Source: Halopseudomonas yangmingensis | GTDB lineage: Bacteria > Pseudomonadota > Gammaproteobacteria > Pseudomonadales > Pseudomonadaceae | Direction: 5' to 3' | NCBI RefSeq assembly: GCF_900114825.1 | Contig: NZ_FOUI01000002.1 | Coordinates: 62,001 to 126,000 of the forward strand | Length of the DNA: 64,000 nucleotides | In this document: positions 27,477-36,097 of the stretch, piece after piece | Numbering within the stretch: the stretch's first letter is position 1 | Layout: the number at the start of each line of letters is the position of its first letter | Position numbers and translations under genes: made by a program | The notes under the pieces: model-generated | Databases searched by the model: none | The model's input: only the letters and a program-made list of their open reading frames with translations | Told to the model about the DNA's origin: nothing

Positions 27477-28661
27477 ATGTACATGTGGCTGTTTACCAAA
27501 TTCGGCTTCTTTTCAGTCGTGAACAAGGGCGATAACGATGAACTCACGGTGCGCAGCCGCACCAAGAGTGATCTGGACCGACTCCGCAATCACTATCTGC
27601 CCTCGCTTTCGCCCTCCCGCGCTCACGAAGGCACCGACTACCCTTGGCGGGCCACCACATCATCCACCGCCTTGGGCGAGGCAATGCGCGTTATTGCGCA
27701 GGACATTGACTATGCGAACTTCAAGGACGAAGTAGCACTTGGCCTAGGGAAAGATCGTGCCAAGCGCTACGGCAAAATCCGGTCGGCGCTTTACGATATG
27801 CCGGATGATCTGCACGAACCCCAGCCCGACGGATTCGAGGGCCTACCCTGGCAAAAAAGCTCCAGCACCGGCAAAGCAGTGGCCTATGGCGGCGTGGTGA
27901 TCGACCCCAATGGCTACCTGCTGATGCGCGAGGTAAAAAACCACTTCGATGGCTATGTGTGGACATTTGCCAAGGGCCGCCAGGAAAAAGGAGAAAGCCC
28001 AAGGCAGACTGCACTGCGCGAAGTCCGCGAAGAGATGGGCATAGATGCCACCATTCTCTCAGCCATACACTGCGAATTTGCTGGCGGCACCACGATCAAT
28101 CGTTACTTCCTGATGCTGACAGACCGTGGAACACCAGACCTCACCTTTGGGAATCGGGAGACTGAGCGCCTGATCTGGGCAACTGCAGAGGAAGCCAAGC
28201 GACTGATCGCGCAATCAACCAACACTAAAGGGCGACAGCGTGACCTTGCCATTCTTCAGGCCGCGCTGGCTCTTCTACCCGCCGAACCACCACTCAAACG
28301 CGCCATCGCCCGACGAAACGACTGGCAAAGCAAGTTCATGCCTGCTGCGCGAGTAACCGTGCCTCTGGAAACTCGCTATTCGCTTCAGGAAATGGCCACA
28401 ATCATCCGTGGTTCCTTGCCCAACAGCCAGGATGACAAGTGGTTCATCTTCTACGAAGACGGCGTGCTGCACTGTCACCGCAGCTGGACAGGTATCTGCA
28501 TTTTCCGAGTTCACTTCAGGCCCTGCGATAGCGGCTGGCAAGCCTGGCAAGTGGAAATCAATCGGCACAGCGGACAATACACAGCAACCGATGAACGCGA
28601 GGATCTTGCGCTGCTGGATATGCTCATTGAGCAACTGCTGATCTTTTGCCCCGCAAGCTGA
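27477..28661 (+). CDS. Three-part NUDIX protein of the McrBC-linked defence unit
   Basis: 394 residues in three blocks. Residues 1-108 form an N-terminal domain starting MYMWLFTKFGFFSVVNKGDN and including DIDYANFKDEVALG; I do not know its function. Residues about 130-265 are a NUDIX hydrolase with a complete box, G167-x5-E173-x7-R181-E182-x2-E185-E186-x-G188. Residues about 285-390 form a C-terminal domain with KWFIFYEDGVLHCHRSWTG, also unassigned by me. NUDIX enzymes cleave nucleoside diphosphates linked to another moiety. It is first in a plus-strand unit with McrB (50 bp gap) and McrC. AGGGA precedes the ATG; an in-frame ATG at 27483 is an alternative start. Confidence 0.85.
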   Translation: MYMWLFTKFGFFSVVNKGDNDELTVRSRTKSDLDRLRNHYLPSLSPSRAHEGTDYPWRATTSSTALGEAMRVIAQDIDYANFKDEVALGLGKDRAKRYGKIRSALYDMPDDLHEPQPDGFEGLPWQKSSSTGKAVAYGGVVIDPNGYLLMREVKNHFDGYVWTFAKGRQEKGESPRQTALREVREEMGIDATILSAIHCEFAGGTTINRYFLMLTDRGTPDLTFGNRETERLIWATAEEAKRLIAQSTNTKGRQRDLAILQAALALLPAEPPLKRAIARRNDWQSKFMPAARVTVPLETRYSLQEMATIIRGSLPNSQDDKWFIFYEDGVLHCHRSWTGICIFRVHFRPCDSGWQAWQVEINRHSGQYTATDEREDLALLDMLIEQLLIFCPAS

Positions 28662-28711
28662 CCCCAATGGTTCTGCTAAACCATCCGAATTACACGCAAG
28701 GCGAAAGCACA

Positions 28712-31246
28712 ATGAGCGATTTTCAAAAAGAATACGCCCTGTGGGATGAATTTCTGTCTATCTGGCCTGCCTCCCGATTGGCCAGCATGACGCTGGACGA
28801 ATACACCCAGGCAGGATCGAAAGACAGCTTCACCTATTGGATCGAATCACGCCTCGATGAACTGGGCAGCATCTGGGGTGGCTCGTCTTTCAAGTTCGGC
28901 GTGTTCTCGCGCAAGGACACTGAAGACAAGGGTTCGGACACTAAGCTTTCCTACTCGGAAACACACGGCTGGTATTCATCGCTTGGCACATCAGCCGAGG
29001 CTGCTTTCGACAAAGTCCGGAGTTTCGTAGCGCAGGTGGCGGACTGGGCCGCCAAAGGCGATCTGGACGCCATCGAGTCTTTTGAGCATCTGGGCGAGGC
29101 TTTTAAATGGAAGATTGCCTTCCACTACCAGGAGCGGAAGGCGCCAGTGATCGTCGATATTTTCAAGCGTGCGCCGCTGGCAGTGTTTGTTGGCGGTACC
29201 GCAAGTCAGCGCATGGCCACGCTGCAGAAGGCCACACTGGCGAAACGCCCAAGCGACCTTGGCATTCTGGAGTTCAGTCGCCAGGTATGGGAGGCCTGGA
29301 GTCTGAAAAAACTGGCTATTTGGAAGCTATCGCACGGGCTAAACGACTTTTCCGCCGAAGAGCGCAGGCAGTACCTGCAGGAAGAGCTGGGCGTGATGCA
29401 TAGCGATACCGCGAAGGGCCAGGCCGAGAGTTTCCAGAAGGCGCCAGCCGGCAGCTTGTTCTACTTGTGCCACGGAAATGAAAGTCTTCAACTGGTCGGA
29501 CAGTTCATCTCTGATCCTGCACCATGCTTGAAAGGGGATGGTTGGCTACAGCGCCGCTACAGGGTGTTGAAGCACGGCATCAAGCATGGTGGCTTTCAAG
29601 GCAGCCAGAAAGGCTGGACGCCCAACTACCGCTCCACCTTCAAACAAGTGCCCGCTCACGATCTGCCGGAGTTCGAGAGTGATTTACTCAAGCCGTTTTT
29701 CGGCACCGATTTAGCTGAACTGGCCGCATTGGCCGGTGACCCCATCGAGGATGTCAGCCCCCTCGCCGCAATCCAGTCATTGCCCCCAACCTCTCAGGTA
29801 AAGCATGTGGCCAGCAAACCCGTCGCAATCTGCTCCAACCGCATCTACTACGGGCCGCCCGGAACAGGCAAAACCTTCACGCTGATGCAGCTACTCAAGC
29901 ACGACTACGAGGAGCATGTGGCCTCGGTCAATGCAGATGAATGGCGGGCTCAGATTATTGCTGAAAAGATTGCACCGCTGACCTGGTGGGAAGGTGCGGC
30001 CGCTGCGCTATATGACCTGAGGGGCAAAGCCAAAGTACCAGAGCTAGCAGGACACCCCTTCATCAAAGCCATCGCTAGCGCAAAAGGTCGTACCAGCGGC
30101 ATAAAGCAGACACTCTGGGGCACACTTCAGCACCATACGGTTCTGGAGTCAGCAACGGTCAACACGAAACTTCGCCTGGAACCTGCCATTTTTGATAAGT
30201 CGTCAGACTCGGTGTGGCAATTTGCGGGAGCCTCTCAAGACATCTGCTCGGACATCTTCACGCTTGTCGACAAGATCAAGCAGGGCCCCGTCCCCGATAC
30301 AGGCGAACAACTGCAACGCCATAGCTTCGTCACCTTCCACCAGTCTTACGGATACGAGGAATTCGTTGAGGGCTTGCGACCAGTACTCGCGGACGATCCG
30401 ATTGATGGCGACGCTGAAACGGGCCAAGTGGCTTACAGGATCAAAGACGGAGCATTCAAGGAGCTCTGCCGCCGTGCACGCAACACACCTGACAAGCGTT
30501 TCGCGATGGTCATCGACGAGATCAACCGCGGCAATATCAGTAAGATTTTCGGCGAGCTGATCACGCTGATCGAGGCCGACAAGCGAGACCCACTCGATGG
30601 GACTCCACCGCCGACTGAAGTGATCCTTGCATACTCAGGAAAGCCTTTTTCAGTGCCAGCCAACGTAGACATCATCGGCGCGATGAACACTGCGGATCGT
30701 TCACTGGCTCTGCTGGATACTGCACTGCGCCGCCGTTTTGATTTCGTACCGCTGCTACCCGACACTCGCGCAACTAAATCACCTGATCAACCACACAGCG
30801 CGCCGCTGGCGGGATTGATAGTAACCACGGGAGCAGGCGCGATCGACGTGCGCCGGATGCTGGAACGTATCAATGAGCGAATCGAAGCGCTTTACGACCG
30901 TGATCATTGCATCGGTCACGCCTACTTCACTCATTTGTGGAGCAAGACGGATGGCCCAGAAAGATTCGACGCACTGGCCGACACGTTCCGCAATCGAGTT
31001 CTTCCCCTATTGGAGGAGTACTTCTTCGAGGATTGGCGCAAGATTCGCTTAGTTCTAGGCGACAACCAGAAACCCGACGCTTCCCAATTCATTACAGAGA
31101 ATGACTCACATGAGCAGGATCTGAGCACTCTCTTTGGGAGCGATCACGGATTGGATAGCTATACCACCAAGCGCCGCTACCTATCGCAGTCCTCGGCTTA
31201 CAGCGAACCAGCCGCCTATTTCGGCATTTACCAAACCTCGACCTGA
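28712..31246 (+). CDS. mcrB: McrB-like AAA+ GTPase with extended N-terminal region
   Basis: 844 residues from the ATG at 28712, behind AAGG; the longer open frame starts inside the previous gene. The AAA+ core is McrB type: Walker A GPPGTGKT at 381-388, Walker B FAMVIDEINRGN around 597-608, the McrB hallmark MNTADRS at 658-664 and an arginine region LRRRFDF near 672-678. McrB hydrolyses GTP to drive the McrC nuclease. The 370 residues before the AAA+ core are not the classical McrB DNA-binding domain. Residues about 245-330 (SLFYLCHGNESLQLVGQFIS, RRYRVL) look PUA/EVE-like, a fold that reads modified bases, while residues 1-200 are unassigned. mcrC follows after 11 bp. Confidence 0.9.
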   Translation: MSDFQKEYALWDEFLSIWPASRLASMTLDEYTQAGSKDSFTYWIESRLDELGSIWGGSSFKFGVFSRKDTEDKGSDTKLSYSETHGWYSSLGTSAEAAFDKVRSFVAQVADWAAKGDLDAIESFEHLGEAFKWKIAFHYQERKAPVIVDIFKRAPLAVFVGGTASQRMATLQKATLAKRPSDLGILEFSRQVWEAWSLKKLAIWKLSHGLNDFSAEERRQYLQEELGVMHSDTAKGQAESFQKAPAGSLFYLCHGNESLQLVGQFISDPAPCLKGDGWLQRRYRVLKHGIKHGGFQGSQKGWTPNYRSTFKQVPAHDLPEFESDLLKPFFGTDLAELAALAGDPIEDVSPLAAIQSLPPTSQVKHVASKPVAICSNRIYYGPPGTGKTFTLMQLLKHDYEEHVASVNADEWRAQIIAEKIAPLTWWEGAAAALYDLRGKAKVPELAGHPFIKAIASAKGRTSGIKQTLWGTLQHHTVLESATVNTKLRLEPAIFDKSSDSVWQFAGASQDICSDIFTLVDKIKQGPVPDTGEQLQRHSFVTFHQSYGYEEFVEGLRPVLADDPIDGDAETGQVAYRIKDGAFKELCRRARNTPDKRFAMVIDEINRGNISKIFGELITLIEADKRDPLDGTPPPTEVILAYSGKPFSVPANVDIIGAMNTADRSLALLDTALRRRFDFVPLLPDTRATKSPDQPHSAPLAGLIVTTGAGAIDVRRMLERINERIEALYDRDHCIGHAYFTHLWSKTDGPERFDALADTFRNRVLPLLEEYFFEDWRKIRLVLGDNQKPDASQFITENDSHEQDLSTLFGSDHGLDSYTTKRRYLSQSSAYSEPAAYFGIYQTST

Positions 31247-31257
31247 CAGGTACGGAA

Positions 31258-32568
31258 ATGGCGGGCATTACGATTTTCGAGTTCGACGCCATGGCGGTTT
31301 TGCCGTCCGGCTCACACGATATGGTTGGGTTGCACAGGATCTCTGCCGATGTTTTTGCCTGGCTGGAGACCCAGGCATTACGCAACGCAGAAGCGGGCGA
31401 GTCGACCTGGCTGCGCCTGACTCAACGGCACGGCCTAAGGGCCATACAGGTTAAAAGCTTCGTGGGCGTGATTCGCTGCCCCGACGGCTTCCAGATTGAA
31501 GTGCTGCCTAAGCTGGGTAAAGCCAATGGCGAAGCAGATGCGCGACAGCTGCTAATCGAGATGCTGTGTTGCCTCGGTAGTTTTCGCCACATTCAAACCA
31601 ATAGTGCCCAGTTACAAGCTCGCCGGATGCCTTTGCTAGAGGTGTTCATCGCTGAGTTTCTGCGAGCAGTAGATAACACCGTGAAGCGAGGCCTGCGCAG
31701 CGATTACCGCGCCCAGCAAGACAATCTGTTCGCTCTGCGCGGCAAGCTGAATATGGCACAGCATCTTCGTCTCAACCTATGCCGTCGTGACCGGTTCTAT
31801 ACCGAGTTCGACGAGTTTTCGCTCAACAGACCGGAAAACCGCCTACTGCATACAACCCTAAAGCGCGTATTGAAGTGGACTGCCTCGCAAGCAAACCAGC
31901 AGCTAGCACGAGAGCTGTGTTTCGTTTTCGCCGAAATTCCCACATCCGACCAGATCAACGCGGACTTTGGTCGGATACGGCCAGATCGAGGGATGGCTCA
32001 TTACGACGCAGCAATGGCTTGGGCCCGACTGATTCTGCTAGATGAGTCACCCCTCACTGGTACGGGCCAACATTCCGCGCCGTCCCTGCTCTTTCCGATG
32101 GAAGCGGTCTTTGAGGCTTTTGTCGCGAAACATCTTGCCCGACAACTCAACTCAGGTCACGACCTGCGCCCCCAAACACGCAGCCTGAGGCTTGTACGAC
32201 ATAAAGAGCAGGACTGGTTTCAGCTCAAGCCTGATCTGCTGGTACAAACTGCCAAAACCAATCGCTTGGTGCTCGACACCAAGTGGAAGCTGGTTGATGA
32301 GCGGAAAGCCAATAGCAAGGAAAAGTACGGCTTGAATCAAAGCGACTTCTACCAGCTACATGCTTACGGCCAGAGCTATCTCGACGGAAAAGGCGATGTG
32401 ATCCTGATCTATCCCAAGACCGAAACCTTCGGTCAGGCCCTGACAGTATTTAGCTTCCCTAAGTCCCCCGACCTGCGCTTGTGGGTTCTACCGTTCTGCC
32501 TGAGCACTAGACAGATGCACTTACCGCAATGCGGCAGCCTCGCTCCGTTTTTCTCATCGGTCACCTGA
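31258..32568 (+). CDS. mcrC: McrC-like nuclease subunit
   Basis: 436 residues, the expected partner of the McrB just upstream. The N-terminal part (FEFDAMAVLPSG, GVIRCPDGFQIEVLPKLGK) matches the McrC region that docks on the McrB ring and stimulates its GTPase. The C-terminal PD-(D/E)xK nuclease site is Asp326 (QLKPDLLVQ) with Asp340-x-Lys342 (VLDTKWK), followed by QSDFYQLHAYGQSY. The catalytic residues are intact, so cleavage activity is predicted. Type IV McrBC systems cut DNA carrying modified cytosine or related bases. Confidence 0.92.
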   Translation: MAGITIFEFDAMAVLPSGSHDMVGLHRISADVFAWLETQALRNAEAGESTWLRLTQRHGLRAIQVKSFVGVIRCPDGFQIEVLPKLGKANGEADARQLLIEMLCCLGSFRHIQTNSAQLQARRMPLLEVFIAEFLRAVDNTVKRGLRSDYRAQQDNLFALRGKLNMAQHLRLNLCRRDRFYTEFDEFSLNRPENRLLHTTLKRVLKWTASQANQQLARELCFVFAEIPTSDQINADFGRIRPDRGMAHYDAAMAWARLILLDESPLTGTGQHSAPSLLFPMEAVFEAFVAKHLARQLNSGHDLRPQTRSLRLVRHKEQDWFQLKPDLLVQTAKTNRLVLDTKWKLVDERKANSKEKYGLNQSDFYQLHAYGQSYLDGKGDVILIYPKTETFGQALTVFSFPKSPDLRLWVLPFCLSTRQMHLPQCGSLAPFFSSVT

Positions 32569-32599
32569 GCAGTCATAACTTAAACAACCGGGTGCCCCC

Positions 32600-32800
32600 A
32601 TGATCCGTCACTACCTTGCCGGCCTGCTGCTTGGCTTCACAGCCACAGCAAACGCAGCTGATACCTCCAGCTGTTACGCAATTTCTGAGGCTGATGCTAG
32701 GAACTACTGCCAGGCTCTCGCGCACAATGACCCCGGTCGCTGCTATGCGATTCAAGACTCTGCGATGCGCAGCCGTTGCCTGGCTGAGGCCAGGCAATGA
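32600..32800 (+). CDS. Small secreted cysteine-containing protein
   Basis: 66 residues: a signal peptide (MIRHYLAGLLLGFTATANAA), then a 45-residue mature part with four cysteines in two similar arms (SCYAISEADARNYC and RCYAIQDSAMRSRC). The repeated CYAI....A...C pattern suggests an internally duplicated, disulphide-bonded helical hairpin in the periplasm. It is coupled to the next gene by an ATGA overlap. AACCGGGT, the core of the island-end motif, occurs just upstream at 32586-32593, possibly by chance. Function unknown. Confidence 0.65.
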   Translation: MIRHYLAGLLLGFTATANAADTSSCYAISEADARNYCQALAHNDPGRCYAIQDSAMRSRCLAEARQ

Positions 32801-33006
32801 GCACCGACGAAATCAGAGAGCTTCTGCTAGACCTGCAAAGGCTCGCTTTGGAGACGGAGCAAGCAGAGCAGGCGATTCTGCGCAAAGCCAAGGAGCGTCT
32901 GAGCCAACTGCCTGAGGCACCATCCAGCGAAACTGAAAGGCGTCTGCTTCGAGGGGTGTTATATCGAGCGGAATCGGCACTAGGGCTGAAAAATCAGATC
33001 GAGTAG
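32797..33006 (+). CDS. Small coiled-coil protein
   Basis: 69 residues, almost entirely charged amphipathic helix (RELLLDLQRLALETEQAEQA, then ILRKAKERLSQL) ending in a second short helix. The start overlaps the stop of the preceding small gene (ATGA), which supports real translation. It is the last plus-strand gene before the convergent Gp2-like gene. Function unknown. Confidence 0.6.
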   Translation: MSTDEIRELLLDLQRLALETEQAEQAILRKAKERLSQLPEAPSSETERRLLRGVLYRAESALGLKNQIE

Positions 33007-33062
33007 GACACTTCCAGGGCGCATGACTGCGCCATGCAGATTCCCTGGTTCAGCAGCACGAA

Positions 33063-34034
33063 TTATCGCCGACGAACACGGTTCAGAGCCCCCTTACGCA
33101 GGCAGCGTGCTCCCGCAGGCTTCAAGCGCAGGTGCTGATCGTCCTTGACCAGGTACTTCATCGCGAAGTGCGTACGAGACCGTTTGGACTGATCATCCCT
33201 CTGGATCAGACCGATACCGCATTCGTCACCATACCCCTCCTTGTTGTGGTTGCAGCTGTGGGCATAACCCTGACCACGAGTGACCGCCTCCCACAGCTCG
33301 CTGATCTCAATCGCCTTCCAGACATCCCGGCACACCTGGTTGCCATTGAAGAAGTAGGCTGCATGGATGTGGTATCCCCTACCATCATTCCGATCCCCTT
33401 GCTCCACTGAGTACGTGTAGCCGATCAGGTGCTCGAAAGTCAGGTGACGGCTGTGCTCGTAGATCAGATCATCCAGGTGATCAAAGACTCGCTCGACTCG
33501 AAGTCTGGCCTGAGCTTCAGGTCGGTAATACAGATCCAGTCTGATGACCGTTGTGCGGGAGTACAGGCTCATCACAGCATCCGTGTACGCCTCCATTTCC
33601 CTCGCCTGCTGCTTGGCCAGCTCTCGTCGATCCCCTGGCCTGCGTCGATACCGTTGCTGACGAGTCAACTCTCGGATCCGTTCGGTCAGGACGTTCATGC
33701 TCTGTTGATGACTGAGCCAGTACGTACCCGTCTCACTCATGCAGACAGGGCCATTGGGTGAGCGCTGAAGGCTGATGTCTTGACAGGCCTCCCAGAACGC
33801 TTGCAGGTGCTCGCTGTAGCCGTACTCCACACGCGCATCGAAAAGGTCGTACATCTGCCGGATGTTGGTGAAGTAGCGGGAGAGCCTGGTCTTTTCGACC
33901 TGCTCATAGCCTGAGCGTTTATGCGTGATCCGGAATGCGGGTGTATCGCTGTGTTCGATAGCCTGGACGAGTGATTCGATCTTCAGGGCTATGTCGGACT
34001 GGGAGAGGTGGGTGTTGAGCTTGCGGTTGTTCAT
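33063..34034 (-). CDS. Inovirus Gp2 / YagK-YfjJ-type replication-like protein
   Basis: 323 residues. The central to C-terminal region has the YagK/YfjJ pattern: VIRLDLYYRPEAQARLRVER, DLIYEHSRHLTFEHLIGYTY, then GRGYHIHAAYFFNG with an HxH pair (HIH), then SCNHNKEGYGDECGIGLIQR and FAMKYLVKDDQHLRLK. The HIH strand recalls HUH-type Rep proteins that nick DNA for rolling-circle replication, and family members occur in filamentous phages and P4-like satellites. The basic C-terminus (LRKGALNRVRRR) fits DNA binding. AT-rich repeats lie directly upstream. Confidence 0.8.
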   Translation of the reverse strand: MNNRKLNTHLSQSDIALKIESLVQAIEHSDTPAFRITHKRSGYEQVEKTRLSRYFTNIRQMYDLFDARVEYGYSEHLQAFWEACQDISLQRSPNGPVCMSETGTYWLSHQQSMNVLTERIRELTRQQRYRRRPGDRRELAKQQAREMEAYTDAVMSLYSRTTVIRLDLYYRPEAQARLRVERVFDHLDDLIYEHSRHLTFEHLIGYTYSVEQGDRNDGRGYHIHAAYFFNGNQVCRDVWKAIEISELWEAVTRGQGYAHSCNHNKEGYGDECGIGLIQRDDQSKRSRTHFAMKYLVKDDQHLRLKPAGARCLRKGALNRVRRR

Positions 34035-34143
34035 GGCTGAGTACCTAGTTGGTTATGTCGCATACCAGGTACGTGGTGTGTTTCTTTTTACTGGTCTTCT
34101 TTCCCTCTGGTGGTAGTCAGCGGTGATAGGTAGTGGTGGTTAC

Positions 34144-34204
34144 TATTGGATAGATAGAGTAGATACTTAATGGCTATTGAATATTGGATATTGATATATC
34201 AATA
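34144..34204. repeat. AT-rich heptamer repeats and palindrome (candidate origin)
   Basis: TATTGAA, TATTGGA and TATTGAT lie head to tail with exact 7-bp spacing at 34175-34195, and another TATTGGATA is at 34144-34152. The last unit begins a perfect 16-bp palindrome TATTGATATATCAATA (34189-34204). The tract is strongly AT-rich within otherwise GC-rich DNA and sits upstream of the Gp2-like gene, the layout of an iteron-type replication origin or a regulator site. This is the 34035-34388 gap; nothing else but the next hairpin was seen in it. Confidence 0.5.
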
Positions 34205-34235
34205 GATGCAGTCCTGCCGATGCCGACCATCCCGA

Positions 34236-34273
34236 CCAGGCCGGGCAATGGGGAGCAACATTACCCGGCCTGG
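34236..34273. other. Strong hairpin upstream of the Gp2-like gene
   Basis: CCAGGCCGGG / CCCGGCCTGG arms of 10 bp, with further AAT/ATT pairing inside, between alpA and the Gp2-like gene. No clear T-run is present on either side. It could be a terminator for alpA, or a nicking or single-strand-origin structure next to the repeats. Confidence 0.5.
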
Positions 34274-34388
34274 CGAGAGATTTTCCGCATTGCATTCTAG
34301 GAGAGTTAGTTGAGAGCCCAGCACCCTGAGCTGCGGCATAAACGCCATGACCAGCCGAGGCCAGTCATGGCGCGATGGTTAGTCCTTC

Positions 34389-34619
34389 CTAGCAGGCCAT
34401 GCTCAGATGACCGACTGAGAGAACGGGTGCGCCTCCAGCGAGGTCCCGCTCTTCAATTCTTGCCAGGATCCAATCGTGCACCTCGCTATCGACCCAGCCG
34501 ACGCAGCGGTCGCCAAGGGATACCGGTTTCGGGAAGGTGCCTTCCGAGATGTGCTTGTAGATGGTAGACCGGGCAAGACCGGTCGAGTCGATGACTTCTT
34601 TCAGACGGATGATTCGCAT
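34389..34619 (-). CDS. alpA: AlpA-family excisionase/regulator
   Basis: 76 residues with a MerR-like winged-helix: RIIRLKEVIDSTGLARSTIY, then KHISEGTFPKPVSLGDRCVG and WVDSEVHDWI. AlpA-type proteins on P4-like islands activate or act in excision together with the integrase. GAGGAG lies upstream of the start. It stands between the winged-helix gene and the Gp2-like gene on the same strand, so it probably controls element maintenance. Confidence 0.9.
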   Translation of the reverse strand: MRIIRLKEVIDSTGLARSTIYKHISEGTFPKPVSLGDRCVGWVDSEVHDWILARIEERDLAGGAPVLSVGHLSMAC

Positions 34620-34670
34620 GAGCAGGCTCCTCTGTGGCTCAGAGGATGTGCGGGGGAAGTAAAAGATTAC

Positions 34671-35966
34671 TTACGCTCTATCCCTTGACCGAGTCAGCAA
34701 GCCCAATTCGTAACGCTCACCAATAGGGATCTCAGCTTCTTCGCGATACAACTCGCAAACGCGCGGAGTCACGTATTTAATAACCAAGCAACTAGCCTGG
34801 GGTATGAGGGAGCGCTCCATTAGAAGCGTGGTAATCCTAGCCTTATCCTTTTTCTTCGGAGCAGGAATAATCTGGATGCGCGTGTTACAAGTCCCACCCG
34901 AAGGCATGCGCATAAGTATCTTCCGGATCCATCGAACGTTTTCCAGCGCCAACCAACCTATATGCTCGATCACTATCGCCCAGTCAGATTCATTTATAGC
35001 GGTGCCAGCACCAGCGCTCCCGTTAGGCCTCTGAAAGTCAGAAGCGATCATCTTCTCCAGTGATTTAGCCATTTCGGGGAAGTCAGGGTTAGAAAGCTCA
35101 ACCCAACGATTAGAAAGAAGGAACGACGCGTAGGCATCGAGCCGCATGCAAAAAACGTTGAAGGCCTGCTCCTCAATAGCACGTAGATATCGCTCTACAA
35201 CAGGCAGAGCAGTAGCACATACTGCTTCGCGTTGATTCCACCCAAAATCCTTAAGCGCCAAGACGGAACAAACATCTCTGCCGAGCCCAAGGAATGGATG
35301 ATTCAAATTCAAAAAGTAGGTCGTGCTAAGCTTGACCCCCACGAATAACGTGTTCGATGCTCCCGGAACGTAGCTTCTAATTAACCCCCGAGCCAAAAGC
35401 CCCTGCAGCTGCGATTTAAGCCTTACCCCGCCCATACCGGTTATCTGCCGAAGCTGCGACGTGGTAACGTCACGAACGACACCAAGCTCATCGGCATAAC
35501 TGAATAGCACAGCAAGCAGCCATCTGCTACTAGCACTAGGCTGATCAGCCTTACTTTTGCCCGGTGGTTTTTTTAAGCCAATCTTTTTTTTCGCACAGTC
35601 GCCTTGATCGTTTTTCTCATTTCTTTCAGAAAGGAGATTCTTGATAGCCTGAGCGCAGACGGACGGACAATTTTCTCCATCCAGCTCACTCAGGTGAGCC
35701 CGGAGCGCCGCTGACAACTTGTAAGTGCTTGAAGGGCGCCCTCTGCCAGTCGAAACCTTATCAACAACCAGATATGCCTCAGCCGCCAACTTTGAAACTG
35801 CCCGCGAGACCACGCGCAGAGAAATACCTAAACGCTCAGACAACTCTCGCAAGGTCATTCGCAACGCTTCATAGCCCTCAAAATGCATCACAAAAGAGGC
35901 CAAAACGAGACGCTCTTCAGGCGACAGTCCTTTTTCTTCGCTCCGGAATAGACGCAGACAGGGCAT
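34671..35966 (-). CDS. Winged-helix protein of the island backbone
   Basis: 431 residues. Residues about 10-75 form a winged-helix domain (MTLRELSERLGISLRVVSRA, LVVDKVSTGRGRPSSTYKLS). A charged linker (about 110-145) precedes a second helix-turn-helix-like block (LLAVLFSYADELGVVRDVTT, SQLRQITGMGGVRLKSQLQG). The C-terminal 200 residues are helical and unassigned. Two DNA-binding modules on a satellite-like element suggest a regulator or replication accessory. Codon use is AT-richer than the chromosome. Confidence 0.7.
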   Translation of the reverse strand: MPCLRLFRSEEKGLSPEERLVLASFVMHFEGYEALRMTLRELSERLGISLRVVSRAVSKLAAEAYLVVDKVSTGRGRPSSTYKLSAALRAHLSELDGENCPSVCAQAIKNLLSERNEKNDQGDCAKKKIGLKKPPGKSKADQPSASSRWLLAVLFSYADELGVVRDVTTSQLRQITGMGGVRLKSQLQGLLARGLIRSYVPGASNTLFVGVKLSTTYFLNLNHPFLGLGRDVCSVLALKDFGWNQREAVCATALPVVERYLRAIEEQAFNVFCMRLDAYASFLLSNRWVELSNPDFPEMAKSLEKMIASDFQRPNGSAGAGTAINESDWAIVIEHIGWLALENVRWIRKILMRMPSGGTCNTRIQIIPAPKKKDKARITTLLMERSLIPQASCLVIKYVTPRVCELYREEAEIPIGERYELGLLTRSRDRA

Positions 35967-36097
35967 TCGAACACCGATTTTAGATCAAACAGCTACCCTA
36001 TCTCTTCTGTTTCCGTTACGCAATAACGTTATCGTCAACGAATTTCTCGCTCCCCCCTTTTTTTGCTACGATGTTTTTTAACAGTCGGAGGCATCCT

